From: Neoceratodus forsteri
Lineage: Eukaryota; Chordata; Ceratodontiformes; Ceratodontidae
DNA length: 64,000 nt
Assembly: GCA_016271365.2 (NCBI GenBank)
Contig: CM028132.1
Location: 1,189,643,001 to 1,189,707,000 of the forward strand
Direction: 5' to 3'
Shown: positions 20,555-31,065 of the stretch, piece after piece
Position numbering within the stretch: position 1 is the first letter of the stretch
Layout: every line of letters begins with the position of its first letter
Notes under the pieces: model-generated
Told to the model about the DNA's origin: nothing
Database searches by the model: none
The model's input: the letters and a program-made list of their open reading frames with translations, nothing else
Translations under genes and position numbers: made by a program

Positions 20555-22345
20555 TACTGTGTGGGGGTCAAAAGGGGGGAGCTTCTGCAGCATCTAATTG
20601 GCAACCTATACCAAGGTCTGATTGAGATGGTTCAGGATTCCACTTTCCAAAAACTTACTAAATGGAACTCGGAACTGAATTCAACCCATCTTTGGACACA
20701 TGGCTACGGTATGCCTTACCAGCCTACAAAATTACTTCAGCCCCGTGCCTCTGGGAATTTTCCTGGAAATGCAGGACCCCATTTTGCAGGACACCCGCTG
20801 TGCTGGAGCACTATCTAGGGCCAGTACAGGGGCTGTGCTAGAGTGCCTGTGGGGCACAGCATGCAGACCACGTTCAGATCTTTTGGAGCTGCCCATCCTT
20901 GGCCCAGTATTGGCAGAAAGTCCAGCAAGTGCTAGAAACTGTTTTTAATCTACAGAATTTGCTTACCCCTTCCTTGGTATTAAGTATTCCACCAGTTGAA
21001 CACAAATTAAAAGGCAAGACCCTGAAATTAATTTTTTTTTATGCTTTATGCCCCCATGTCTCTGGCCCCGATCCTCCGGCCAACCCTGCTGCAGCCTATC
21101 CCCGTGGAGCCACAGTTCACCCTCCGGGCAGAGGAAAGGGGCGACCGGCTATGCCCCCCTACTCATCCAGTCATTGGGCAGCTGTGCAGCAGTGGCTCGG
21201 GGAACGGGACCAAGGCCAAGATTTTCTTTGTTACAGTTCCAGGTTGGGGAGGCGTGATGTGCAGTGATGCCATGGTGCTTGTGCACCAAGCGTCCGCACA
21301 TTTCCCAGCCTCAGCTGCCAGTCCCAGTAAGCAGCCCCCATGGTTACCGAGGGGTGCTGTACCAGGAAGCTCAGGAGGCAGAATCTCCCTGTCCCTCCCC
21401 AGAGGTGGAGAGCGTATGATTGCCACTCAATCCATTCCCCCCCAACCCCAGCCGACCTTCCAGCCACCCGAGTCCATTCCTGAACCCGGGTCACTGGCGC
21501 CGCAGGCAGTAGTGTGACTGCTGCACCAATGGGCTGGCCCTGAATTTACTCTTTATTGATAACATTAGCAAAAAGGTTCTCACAAGGTTGTGGATGACCC
21601 CTTCAGTTCCAACAAAGGAAATGTGGTTTGTGGTAAAGGGCAGACAGGATGGGCCAGTGTGGTCATTTTCTGCCATCACAAATCTGTGTAATCCGTGTAA
21701 ATGATACAATACATATACAAACTGGAAAGTCAAACAGCAGTATATACGAACACAGAGGGATCTCTTGATGAATGATGGTGTCAGTGGATTTTGTATTATA
21801 TGGATTTTGATACTGCTTTTGTCCCATAGATGTTCAGATGGGAACAGTAGTTGGTCCTCGCACTCTCCTTCTCCGGTTTACCCATGCCACAGCGACAGTC
21901 ATTATGGAGACATCCCAGACAGCGACAGCTGCAGTGTCGACTGTTGGCACTGCAGTGTCGGGGATGCCTCCATGTATCCATTGGGGGGTTGCGCCCCACC
22001 AACCCACTGGTCTTTAGGATTCTAACTCAGAGTCAGGTTAGACCAGGGTGAGGGGGCAAACACCAGCGAGGCAGTCCGACAGTTATAGACCACCACAGCG
22101 ACTGCGGATTTTCGCCAATTCCCCAGCCAGGTGGTCTTCGATTAGAAGTCGCTGTGCAACGGTAAATGTCCTCCTCCTACTGCAACTTTTCGGTAATAGC
22201 AAAATACAACGTGAACACACTTTATTACTATCTGTGCACTGTTTGTAAATCTTACAGTGGTTGTCCTTTCTAGCTCTTGCTTTATCTGCTGTACCCATCT
22301 CTGTGTATCAAGTTAAAAACTCTCAATAAAAATTAACTTACAAAA
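20555..22345 (+). mobile_element. L1-clade LINE, ORF2 C-terminus and 3' end, interrupted by a SINE
   Basis: Broken frames give WNSELNSTHLW and WLRYALPAYKITSA, then the L1 C-terminal Cys/His block CGAQHADHVQIFWSCPSLAQ (about 20850-20908). The frame stops at the SINE inserted at 21031 and resumes right after it (21549 onward) as LLITLAKKVLTRLW. That parallels LLAAAQKVITRLW of the full-length L1 at 58.47 kb. The element ends near 22345 after a TCAATAAAAATTAACTTACAAAAAC-type tail. A short stretch at about 21640-21690 (GGGCAGACAGGATGGGCC, then TTTTCTGCCATCAC) looks like a CR1 3' end within it. The 21740-22260 part has imperfect palindromes and is unassigned. Confidence 0.75.
21031..21537 (-). mobile_element. 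tRNA-headed SINE with target duplication
   Basis: On the minus strand it starts at 21537 with a tRNA-like head: CAGCCCATTGGTGC (A-box-like), then GTGACCCGGGTTCAGGAATG (B-box-like), about 45 bases apart. It ends in an A run (the T run at 21032-21040). Flanks CCCTGAAATTA (21020-21030) and CCCTGAATTTA (21538-21548) are an 11-bp duplication with one mismatch. Removing the SINE restores the L1 reading frame around it. The A tail and the duplication imply L1-type mobilisation. Confidence 0.8.
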
Positions 22346-22358
22346 ACAATAATGATTG

Positions 22359-23000
22359 CTGGAAGTTTGCCGCCGGCACAGCGGTAGTGCTACTGCTCAT
22401 GATGCTGGTGACCAGGCTTTGGGAATGAGCTAGGACCGTCAGAGGGCAGGCCAGGGTAAAGAAGATTGAGCGACCCAGAGGACGCTTTTCTTCTCTGGGG
22501 AAGGGGGACTCTCTGCTCTGTTGTTATACCACGGCCTGGGTGACCATGGGTGGTGATGCAGAGGAGAGCATCAAAATGGGGAGCCTGGAATGAGTGCCAG
22601 GTCATGGGATGCATTGGCTTGCTGGAATCCAGTGACACAGCACATTCCTGGGGGGAGAGCAGGACACAAACAGGGAAAAATCTCAGACTGGATGAGGCCA
22701 GATGAAGAAGCCCCTACCCGCTGCCCACTACATTCATCACCGGACTTACACCACCACCGGCCAGGGATCCTCCAGGTCTTCACCTCTACTGCTGGTCACC
22801 AGATAGCAGAGAAGAAAGTCACAGTGGCAGAAGGCAATCCTTGCTCTAGGGAGAGGGGGCAGGCCAGGGGGGCAGCACAGCAGCGTGTCAAGGGTGAGCC
22901 TGGAGGCCTGGCCAGGTGAGTGGTTGGGTCTCTGTAAATGGGAATAGGGATTGGCAGGGTGGAAGAGGGACCCCTACAGAGACTGGGGTGTTAAAAAAAA
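22359..23000 (+). mobile_element. tRNA-headed SINE with A tail and target duplication
   Basis: The head CGGCACAGCGGTAGTGC (A box) is followed by GGTGACCAGGCTTTGGGAATG (degenerate B box), the same architecture as at 21.5 and 24.2 kb. The body is about 580 bp and ends in an A run at 22993-23002. AATGATTG flanks both sides (22351-22358 and 23001-23008), an 8-bp duplication. It inserted just downstream of the L1 3' tail ending near 22345. At about 640 bp it is long for a SINE, so it could contain a second insertion. Confidence 0.7.
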
Positions 23001-23009
23001 AATGATTGG

Positions 23010-24176
23010 TGATGCCTAGGGTTAGCTCTGTGTCACTTTTAAGGGGTTCCCAGTGGTTACATGGATTACTTATGCCTTTAGTTAGCTCTGTATTTTTGTT
23101 TTGCTTTGTTGTTTTTTTTAGTCAGTTTAATGCTTGAAAAGTGCTGGACTAACTGCATTAGAGAATGAAATATTCTATTACTCTACATGACAGGTACAGT
23201 ATAGGTAGTTGCAATATAAGCTCCCTTATCCTGCCTTGTCAACGTACCTCAAACCTGTCATTGAGAAACTACGTTGTAGATGAGATGGTAGTCCAGATGC
23301 CAAGCCTGTTCAGCCTCACATGCCAGACTGCTAACAAGGTTGCTTATTAATACCGACTGCATTGTTGGTGTGTTGGCTTATCTTATGTTGTTCGCAGCTG
23401 AAACCTTGCTGTAGATAAAGATTCTCCCTTTACGGGAGTGACGTGGATGTGAAGGGTGATTACAAACAGAGTAGAGGTGCATCATGTAAGATGGTACATA
23501 TCTTGTAGTGCATAAATCTTTCAGTTCTATTTTTTTTCTCCCTTGGCGCTTACCAGCTAGAACCTCCTCCGACCAACGCCAGGGCCACCTACCTATCCTG
23601 CTAAGTTTCCTTCTACAAACGCCAAAAGTCTCTTGTTAGTTGAGTGGCGGCTTTGATTTGTTCCAATCAGCCTTCTAAAATATTTTTTTAAAAGTAGTTA
23701 AAGAAACATCCTCATATAAGTCCATGGAGCAGGCCCCTGACTCTCAGGGCTATCACATCACACAATGTGCAAGTGCGGGGGTGGAGCTTAGTATGAGGAA
23801 GTGGAAGGGATCAGCCTCTCAGATCCACAGTGCCTAAATACGATCCCATCCCTCCCGAAATCCAAGGCATATGAACTTTTATATTTTGGCAGCCTGCAAC
23901 TTTGGGGGAGTGAAGGGTCCTGAAGGGGTGCTTTTATGAGAACCAGAACAAGTGCTCTTTAAAGCAGCAGTAATTGTTAGTCTCCATGTCTTTTTTTTTC
24001 AGTCATATACTGTATTTCACGCCAACACCTTAATAATATACAGTACCCATTTTGTTTCTCATTTTCTTTCATTCCTGAACGAGATAAAGTTTCTTGATGT
24101 TTTTAAAAGTTTTGTGTCTTGCCCACCATAGAATACTAAATTTTTTTGTGTGGTGCTATGCTGTTTACCATCAAAA
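23010..24176. other. No recognised feature
   Basis: Mixed AT-rich sequence with chance frames only. 23560-23960 is somewhat more GC-rich but shows no motif or repeat end that I can name. Confidence 0.4.
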
Positions 24177-24187
24177 ACATGTGGCAG

Positions 24188-24629
24188 ACACCTGGCCCAG
24201 TGGTGTGGAGGGATGAAGCGCTGGATGCCTTACCTCCTTCCACACAGGCGACCTGGTTTCGGGAACGAGCCTGAGTCATTGGGGGTTGGCCGGGGTGGGA
24301 AGGGTGACATGGGTTTCCCGGCTCTTGACTGCCACCGGTGGAGGCTAGATGGCAACACCAAGCCCCAAGGAAAACCAGACATTAGGCCAGGTGGGAGGAA
24401 GGGGCCGTCACTGGAGCCACAGAGCGCATGTGTGCCTCCACGTGCATGTGCGACCGTGTTCTGGGGTTCCAGGCCTAACAGGGAGAAAAGTGGAAAATGG
24501 GGCACCAGGGCAGGATAAATGATGCCCTGAAACCAACAGGGCAGAATGAACTCCTCCGAGGGAGGACCATAGCCATGCCTGCCTCGGATCCCCGAAGGGG
24601 AAAAAAGCTATATATTAAAAAAAAAACAC
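24188..24629 (+). mobile_element. tRNA-headed SINE with A tail and 11-bp target duplication
   Basis: Starts with CCTGGCCCAGTGG (A-box-like) and GGCGACCTGGTTTCGGGAAC (B-box-like), then a GC-rich body. It closes with GCCTCGGATCCCCGAAGGGG and an A-rich tail (24599-24627). The flanks ACATGTGGCAG at 24177-24187 and 24630-24640 are identical, fixing both boundaries. This is the best-defined copy of the family. An RNA polymerase III promoter is inferred from the boxes only. Confidence 0.82.
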
Positions 24630-24640
24630 ACATGTGGCAG

Positions 24641-25045
24641 CACCATCCTAATACATCCATAGTATGCATCTGGCATGTACATTCAAAAGGTAACTCTAAT
24701 GGAAGTAATTTTTTAAAAATGCCAATGGTTGCCACTTTTAATGACTTGAGATACTAATTCAAAAAGTTACTATAAAAGCTGTTCTAAAATATATGACTGA
24801 ATGAACAATACAGTGATGATGAATATGTCAGAAATACATTTTTGCTAAAAAAAATAAATAAAACTGATGACATTTTTTTGCTAAGTAACAAATGCTGCCA
24901 CTTTACATGCCATTCTGTTATATCAGTTCAGTGCTATTTAATTTTAGTGCCATGCAGTTGTTGAAGTATTTAAAAAAATGTGGGTACAATATGTGAGATC
25001 AGCATCAGTTTACATATAAATATATGGCTTGATTTTAAAAAGTGT
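24641..25045. other. No recognised feature
   Basis: AT-rich spacer between the SINE and CR1 copy C, with no motif or repeat end noted. Confidence 0.4.
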
Positions 25046-25057
25046 TAGTGCACTGAA

Positions 25058-28000
25058 ATGGAGCAGGGAATTCCCAGCCTCCCCGCACAAAACAGAGTAG
25101 TTACCAAGGTAAACATTAAGGTAGAGAGGTCAATAGGGAGCAGGACAGGGGTAAATGGAGAAAAAGGCAAAGGCAGTGAGGGCAGGGATAGGGCTAAAAG
25201 TGGTAAGGCCATCCAAAAATGGAGGGTAATGAGTACCAATGCCCATAGTCTGGGTAACAAGCTTCCTGAACTAGTGGCCTTGATGAAAGTGGGACACCAG
25301 GATATCATGGCAGTCGTGGCAGTCACAGAAACATGGTACACAGAGAACCATGACTGGGATGTCGACATACCAGGGTACACAAGCTACAGGAGGGGCAGGG
25401 AGGGTAAAAGAGGAGGAAGAGTAGCTCTCTACGTAATGGAAGGGATCAAAGCAACAGAACTAGGGAAAGGGAACATTGTTTAACCAGGAGTAGCACACTA
25501 AGCTGAAGCTTGTTTCCAGGTGCAACCTGGGAGCACAAGGAAGTTAAGTGACTTGCTCAGGATCACACAGTATGCACCTGTAGGATTCAAACCCAGGTCT
25601 CCAGATCTGCAGCTCAGAGCCTTAACCTACTGCACTATTCTGCATCCATAACTAAAGGGTAAAAAGAGAGGAGAGGAGACACTGTAGGTCACCTTGGAGA
25701 CAGGAAATGGCACCACAGTCCGCACGGGGGTTGTATATAGATCCCCATCTCAGGGGGAGGAAATGAACAAGGAAATGATGGAAGGCATCCTTAGAATGGC
25801 AGAAAAATGGGAGATATTGTTGATGGGGGACCTAAATATGCCAGATGTTAACTGGATCACATTTGCTGCAGCCACATCCAAAAGCAGGGTCATTCTCAAT
25901 GCCCTGCAGGGGGCATGCCTCAGACCGCTAGTGTTGGAACCCACTCAGGGAGCAATCTTAGATCTGATACACTCAAATGGGGACGGAGAGAGGATCTCAA
26001 ATTTAGAAGTGGGTAGCCATCTGGGAACAAGTGACCACCAAACAGTGTGGTTCACGATAAACACAGCCGTAGAGTCAAGCCATACAGAAGCAAGGGTACT
26101 GGACTTTAGGAGGGCTGACTTAGGAAAAATGGGAGAGTGCCTAAGGAATGCAGTGACAAATGGGCAGGAAGGAGGGGTGGAGGAACAATGGGGAAAAATC
26201 AAAACTGCCATCACAGAGCCAACAAGCTTTTGTGTGAAGCAAATAAAACAAAGGAAGACAAAAATTTGGTTCTCAAAAGAGGTGGCGGGGAAGGTTAGGG
26301 AGAAAAAGATAGCATTCAGAAAGTATAAGGAATCACAGAAGGAGCAGGACAGAGAACTGTATCAGTTAAAGGAAGGAAGCGGGGAAGGCAGTCAGAATAG
26401 CAAAGGCCCAAACTGAGGACATGATAGCCAACTCAGTTAAGAGGGGGGTAAAACCTTTTATAGGTACATTAGTTGGTGAAGAAAGATCAATGGAGGGATA
26501 GTGAGGCTTAATAAAGGGGAGGGGAGGTGGGCAGAGGATGACAGTGAAAAGGCAAAGATACTGAACCAATACTTTTGCTCAGTATTCACAAAAGAAGAAG
26601 GGGCACCTAAACCAAACAATAGAAGCACTCTGATGGGGGGTCGATACCAGTCCATTCACAGAAGAAAGGGTCCTGAAAGAACTCCTAAAACTGAAGGTGG
26701 ACAAAGCAATGGTGCCTGATGGGATTCACCCCAGAATTCTAAAAGAACTAAGGGGAGACTAGTGACTCCACTGGCTACCTTTTTTAACACATCATGGGAG
26801 GATGGTGTGGTACTGGAGGAGGGGAGATGTGATTCCCTTTCACAAAAGTGGGAGCAAGGCAGAAACAAGAAACTACAGACCTGTTAGTTTGATCTCCATG
26901 GTAGGGAAAATGATGGAATCACTTCTGAAAGAAAGAATTGTTGAGTACCTAGAGGCCAGGGGAGCACAGGACCCAAGGCAGCATGGATTCACAGCAGGAA
27001 AGTCATTTCAGATGAATCTAATAGATTTCTTTGACTGGGTGGCCAAAGTAGTAGAACAGGGAGGGGCTGTGGATATGGCCTACCTAGACTTTAGCAAGGC
27101 ATTTGACACAGTCCTACACAAAAGATTAATAAACAAGTTAGACAGCCTGGGAGTGGGTCCCAGAGTGGTAGCCTGGATAAAAAATTAGCTGGACAACAGG
27201 ATGCTGGGGGTAATAGTTAATGGAGTCCACTCCGAAGAGAGGGGGTTACTAGCGGGGTACCACAGGGTTCAGTACTGGGACGGGTTCTCTTTAATGTCTT
27301 TACAGGTGACATTGTAGAGGGGCTGGAAGGAAGAGTATGCCTCTTTGCAGACGAAACAAAGATGTGCAACTGGGTTGATGCACAAGAGGGGTGGAAAGGA
27401 TGAGAAGGGACTTGGCAAGGTTGGAAGAATGGTCAAAAGTATGGCAGCTTAGATTCAATGTAAAGAAGTGCAAAGTAATGCACCTGGCAAACAAAGACCC
27501 GGGGAAGAGTACACAATGGGGGGGAGGTACTAACAACAGCAAAAATGGAAAGGGACCTGGGGGTAGTCATATCAGATGACCTAAAGGTAGGCAAGCAATG
27601 TGAGAAGGCAGTAAGGAGGGCTGGGGAATACTGGGTTGCATAGTGAGCGATATTACCAGTAGAAAACAGGAAGTTGTTATCCCCCTGTACAGACAGTTGG
27701 TGAGACTCCATCTGGAGTACTGCATGCAGTTCTGGAGACTCCATCTTCGCAAGGACATAGACAGGATGGAGGCAGTCCAGAGGAGGGCAACTAAAATGGT
27801 GCAGGGTCTGCACCAGAGGCCATACTAGAGAGACTAAAGGAGGTCAATATGTATACCCTCGCGGAGAGGGGGGACATGATAGAAACTTTCAAGTACCTTA
27901 AGGGAATCAACAAAGTCAAAGAGGGTAGCATCTTTCAGAAAAAGGGATGTACAAGAACAAGGGGGCACAATTTGAAGATAGAGGGGGATGGTTTAGGGGC

Positions 28001-28110
28001 AATGTGAGGAAGTATTTTTTCACAGAGGGTGGTGGACGCATGGAATGGCCTTCCTGAAGAGGTAGTGGGGTCAAAAACAGTGGGCGAATTCAAGAATGCA
28101 TGGGACAGAT
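25058..28110 (+). pseudogene. CR1 ORF2 pseudogene (endonuclease, RT, C-terminal domain)
   Basis: The endonuclease shows STNAHSLGNKLPELVALM and VTETW (about 25236-25335). After the SINE come MGDLNMPDVNW (about 25825-25855) and GTSDHQTVWF (about 26027-26053). The RT shows NYRPVSLISMVGKMMESLL (about 26872), QHGFTAGKSF (about 26980), AYLDFSKAFDTV (about 27077), a GVPQGSVLG region (about 27255) and a box reading LFADETK (about 27340), where Asp to Glu has replaced one catalytic Asp. The C-terminal domain has RLHLEYCMQFW (about 27700) and ends near 28110. Several frameshifts and internal stops make it non-functional. The endonuclease half (25694-26416) is still open for 240 codons. Confidence 0.92.
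25478..25655 (-). mobile_element. MIR/CORE-type SINE with an L2-like tail
   Basis: On the minus strand: TAGTGCAGTAGGTTAAGG (A-box region), GGGTTTGAATCCTAC (B box), then a core with GATCCTGAGCAAGTCACTTA, as in mammalian MIR/CORE-SINEs. It then has a tail CCCAGGTTGCACCTGGAAAC running to CTCCTGGTTAAACAA. The tail matches the 3' end of the L2-like LINEs in this window (compare CCAGGTCGCACCTGGAAATG at about 40222). It splits the CR1-C endonuclease between GKGNIV and the following KGKKRGEE segment. A duplication is not obvious. Confidence 0.85.
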
Positions 28111-28252
28111 ATAAGGCAATTCTGGTGGGGGTAGGAGGAAGTAGGCTGTTTGTTAACTAGGATCTGCAGCTTATCCAATAGGTAGGGGAAATGGGCAGAC
28201 TAAGTGGGCCAAGCAGTCCTTATCTGCCATCAAAGTCTATGTTTCTATGTAT

Positions 28253-28720
28253 GCAACGTAGCCCAAGTATCCCCTCACTGCAGTCCCCTGGTTCTCTTTC
28301 TCTTTAGGTGTTTGGAATACTGGACTCTGCATTTGGTGTTTTTGTGGGAGGTTTCTATCCCTAACTGATTGCTCTAGTATTTCTTAGTTTTTACTACATG
28401 AACTTGCTGAGTGGGCATTATCACTGGATAACTGATTGTGTTGACATGTCCCAGGCTGAGTAAATGGGCTCTTAACAAACTACAAGATTAATTGTGCCTT
28501 GGTAGTACAAAACAGAACACACAAGGAGTGCCTTAATGTAAGCATCAACTGTGAGAACTGTGAAAAGCAGAATTAGTTGTCAAAATGTTTTTATATGAAA
28601 TTAGCATACAACAGATGGCAGCTGGACCAGTGAGGTATAGTATCTCATTTCCATGAGGTTCCCTTCAATTCTAGAACCTGGAACCTGGAAGAGATCTAAA
28701 GTACCTTTGTTAGCTGTATC
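28253..28720. other. No recognised feature
   Basis: Mixed sequence between CR1-C and an L2-like fragment, with no motif. Confidence 0.35.
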
Positions 28721-28734
28721 TACAAGAGAGTTGC

Positions 28735-29760
28735 CTTTAACTTAGTGAGATAAGAATTGGCTTTGCTTGCAGATGTCTGTGTATCAGTGCACATTCTCAT
28801 GGATGCAGATGATACAGGATTTTTATTAGTGGACCCTTGGCCACTGAGTTGTAAACAGAGTTCCAGCAGGACTTTAAAAATGTCCAACTCTGGTTCTGAG
28901 CAAACCCACTCACTCTGAATGTTAACAGAAATGTTCCCTATCACATTTGGTAGTAGACAGATGTTAGTCAGGCTGCAGTCTTCCATGATCTGTAAGACAG
29001 GTGGGTCCCTTCCTTTAAATACCTTGGCGTCTGGCTTGATGGACACCTTGGTTTCTCCATGCATTAATGACCTCCACAGTTATCTCCTGGCCAGGTCTGC
29101 TACACTACATTATAACAAATCTTCTGTATCCCACTCCCTGCCCACAAGGAGATTGTGCCCAAAACAACCCTCCCAGAATCTGACTGCAGGGAGGGGGTTT
29201 ACACTTCTGTCTCTAAGTCCACACTGGCAAGTCTGGATCCCCTTCACTTACTCTGTCACTTTGACTTTACCTGGCCTACCTCACCCATCACTGCTCCCTA
29301 TACACTACCTTGTCTCTGCCTTCCATTGAAGGTAGGTTCCACTCCCACCGTGCCTCCTTCGTCTCTTAAATTCTGATTTAACTGTCCTTCCTTCTCACTC
29401 CATTCCCCTACCTACACTCTTATAAGCTCTGATAGCTAACCTTTCCTCGTACCCCATTGCAAAAACTCCGCCCCCACTTTTTCTCCCCACCTTTCTGTCT
29501 TAAAGCCTGGCTTTGCAAGATCACTACCTACACCTTTAATCTGTACTCCCTCATGGAGCTCTCCCTCCCTCCCTCCCTCAGTACTGCCTTATCCTCTGCG
29601 CAGTGTTGCTTCTGCACACTCTCTCCCTTTACTATGGACTCTCTCACAGTATCTGTAGTATATTGCAGCATTACAGCACCTGTTCATGTATTCTTACATC
29701 CATGTCTGTATTTATGAATTTCTATTTGTACATTCTTGTTGTATATTACTTTATTTGACA
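28735..29760 (+). mobile_element. L2-like LINE fragment, RT end to 3' region
   Basis: Bases 28793-28815 read MDADDT (a degraded Y-A-D-D box). Bases 28908-28925 read TLNVNRN, and 29011-29050 read FKYLGVWLDGHLGFS, matching FRYLGVWLDCHLSFS of the minus-strand L2-like LINE at 33-35 kb. Coding similarity fades after 29065. 29140-29760 is pyrimidine-rich (with a CCCT run at about 29563-29580) and is probably untranslated or diverged. Frames are broken throughout. Confidence 0.6.
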
Positions 29761-30425
29761 TGTTGATTACTTTATCCCTTGCTCCTGTCTATAGCATGGG
29801 TAAGAATATTCTAGCCACATCATTGGCTAAATGTCAAGTACAGGAAGTGTAATTGTCTGGCCATAATTACACTCCTTTACTTTCTTAGCCTGTGTACCAG
29901 GTTCAGCTAATACATCGAGGCACCTCAACTGGAACTATATTTTTGTCTTCCACTCATATTTCATACAGAAAACAATATCTTCATAATAAAATCGTCTAAA
30001 AAATTATAAAAAAACTCTTTTGTAGAATCCATGTTATTACAGCAATAAGACACTGCAAGGATATGCAATTATGGTCAGTAATCACAATTTTCTCTCATGT
30101 TTTTAAACGTACACTGGAGGAATATGATTATTGACCCATAATTACACACCCTAGCATGTATTATTGCATACATAATTTTGCCCTCCCAACAGGTTGCGTC
30201 TGGAAAGAAACATTTGCTTAGCATGAACTCTTGGCCAAGATTTTTAAATAAATACATCTCTTTATTCCTGTGTTTGATCCCCAGTAGCTCCTCCATTGTA
30301 TACAAGAGTGTCCTGGGCCCTGCAGTAGTAGTGCTCCCTGTGGAGAAAGCCGTATTGTAATGAATGAACAGAAGTAAAGTTATTTTAAACAGGTATGTTT
30401 TTGGCAAATGATATTGATGTTTGCA
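29761..30425. other. No recognised feature
   Basis: AT-rich. The longest frame (122 codons, minus strand, 30075-30443) shows no resemblance to known families and overlaps the Penelope-like fragment. Confidence 0.35.
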
Positions 30426-30429
30426 TTTT

Positions 30430-30660
30430 TTGTATAGTGACATACTGTAGATGTGTGAACCAAACCTTTACACAAATCAAAGAAAAAGTACCTCGGCTGC
30501 ACCTCCAAAACCAAAAAAACTTCCAACGCTAGGAGACTATAGAAACATGATAGTTTATTGAAAGGAAGCACCCACTCAAAGTGTGTGTCAACGTTTCCCA
30601 TCACCCTGACACTTTTTCAAGAGCCTTCAGGTCTTCAGATCTTGAAAAAGTGTCAGGGCC
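30430..30660 (-). mobile_element. Penelope-like element 3' fragment
   Basis: On the minus strand the order is a hairpin with CTTGAAAAAGTGTCAGGG, then GATGGGAAACGTTGACACAC, TTTCAATAAACTATCATG and a TTTTTTTGGTTTTGGAGGTGCAG word. A GAAACGT word followed by an AATAAA-containing stretch and a GGTTTTGGAG-CTGCAGCC-like end is the layout I associate with 3' regions of vertebrate Penelope-like (Neptune-type) elements. No RT or GIY-YIG domain is present here. The call rests on this pattern and needs comparison to known elements. Confidence 0.5.
30604..30658. repeat. Perfect hairpin, 18-bp arms
   Basis: CCCTGACACTTTTTCAAG (30604-30621) and CTTGAAAAAGTGTCAGGG (30641-30658) are exact reverse complements around a 19-base loop. 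It sits at the edge of the Penelope-like fragment. Confidence 0.85.
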
Positions 30661-30715
30661 AGTGACCCAACTGAGTGGTTTAATACAGTGTACACCTTTA
30701 CAAGCAAACCATTTA

Positions 30716-30745
30716 AATAAATAAATACATATGTATTTATTTATT
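30716..30745. repeat. Perfect 30-bp AT-rich palindrome
   Basis: Sequence centred between 30730 and 30731, built from AATAAATAAATACA and its reverse complement. It could be a head-to-head junction of two LINE A/T tails or a simple cruciform-prone AT tract. Confidence 0.7.
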
Positions 30746-31065
30746 CTTCTAATGTTGTTTTTGTGAGCCTGGTGTTCACATGGCAGTAGGAAGATTGTGT
30801 GTAGCTTTTAATGTGGCTGGCTATAGTGTGGTTTTGGGCTGTTATGACAGGGCTTTCTAAAGCACTTGTTGTGAATATGAAATACATTTATGCTTTGCTG
30901 GTGTCACTGTATTCTTCTGCATTGTAGTCTTCAGATCAGCTGATGTCACTGAGTTCCAGAACTGTTAAGTAAGTAAAGAATGAATATTGGGCGGGAAAAA
31001 TTATACATTAATGTGTGGGCCCCAAATAAGGAAAAAAATAGGACTATTTTAAAACAAATACCCAA

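Larger units (their letters stand above)
25050..28252 (+). mobile_element. CR1 LINE, copy C
   Basis: Holds most of ORF2 from just before the endonuclease to the 3' tail, ending in TTATCTGCCATCAAAGTC and TATGTTTCTATG (about 28217-28248). ORF1 and any esterase domain are missing, so it is 5'-truncated at about 25050. It is the same subfamily as copy D (31.07-32.46 kb, minus strand), with near-identical protein blocks such as HGFTAGKS / HGFTTGRS. A MIR-like SINE interrupts the endonuclease at 25478-25655. Confidence 0.92.

Noticed and set aside
25560..25650. tRNA gene within CR1 copy C
   Set aside because: The boxes belong to a MIR-like SINE with core and tail.
28720..29064. 114-codon minus-strand frame as a gene
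   Set aside because: It is antisense to L2-like LINE coding sequence (FKYLGVWLD block) on the plus strand.
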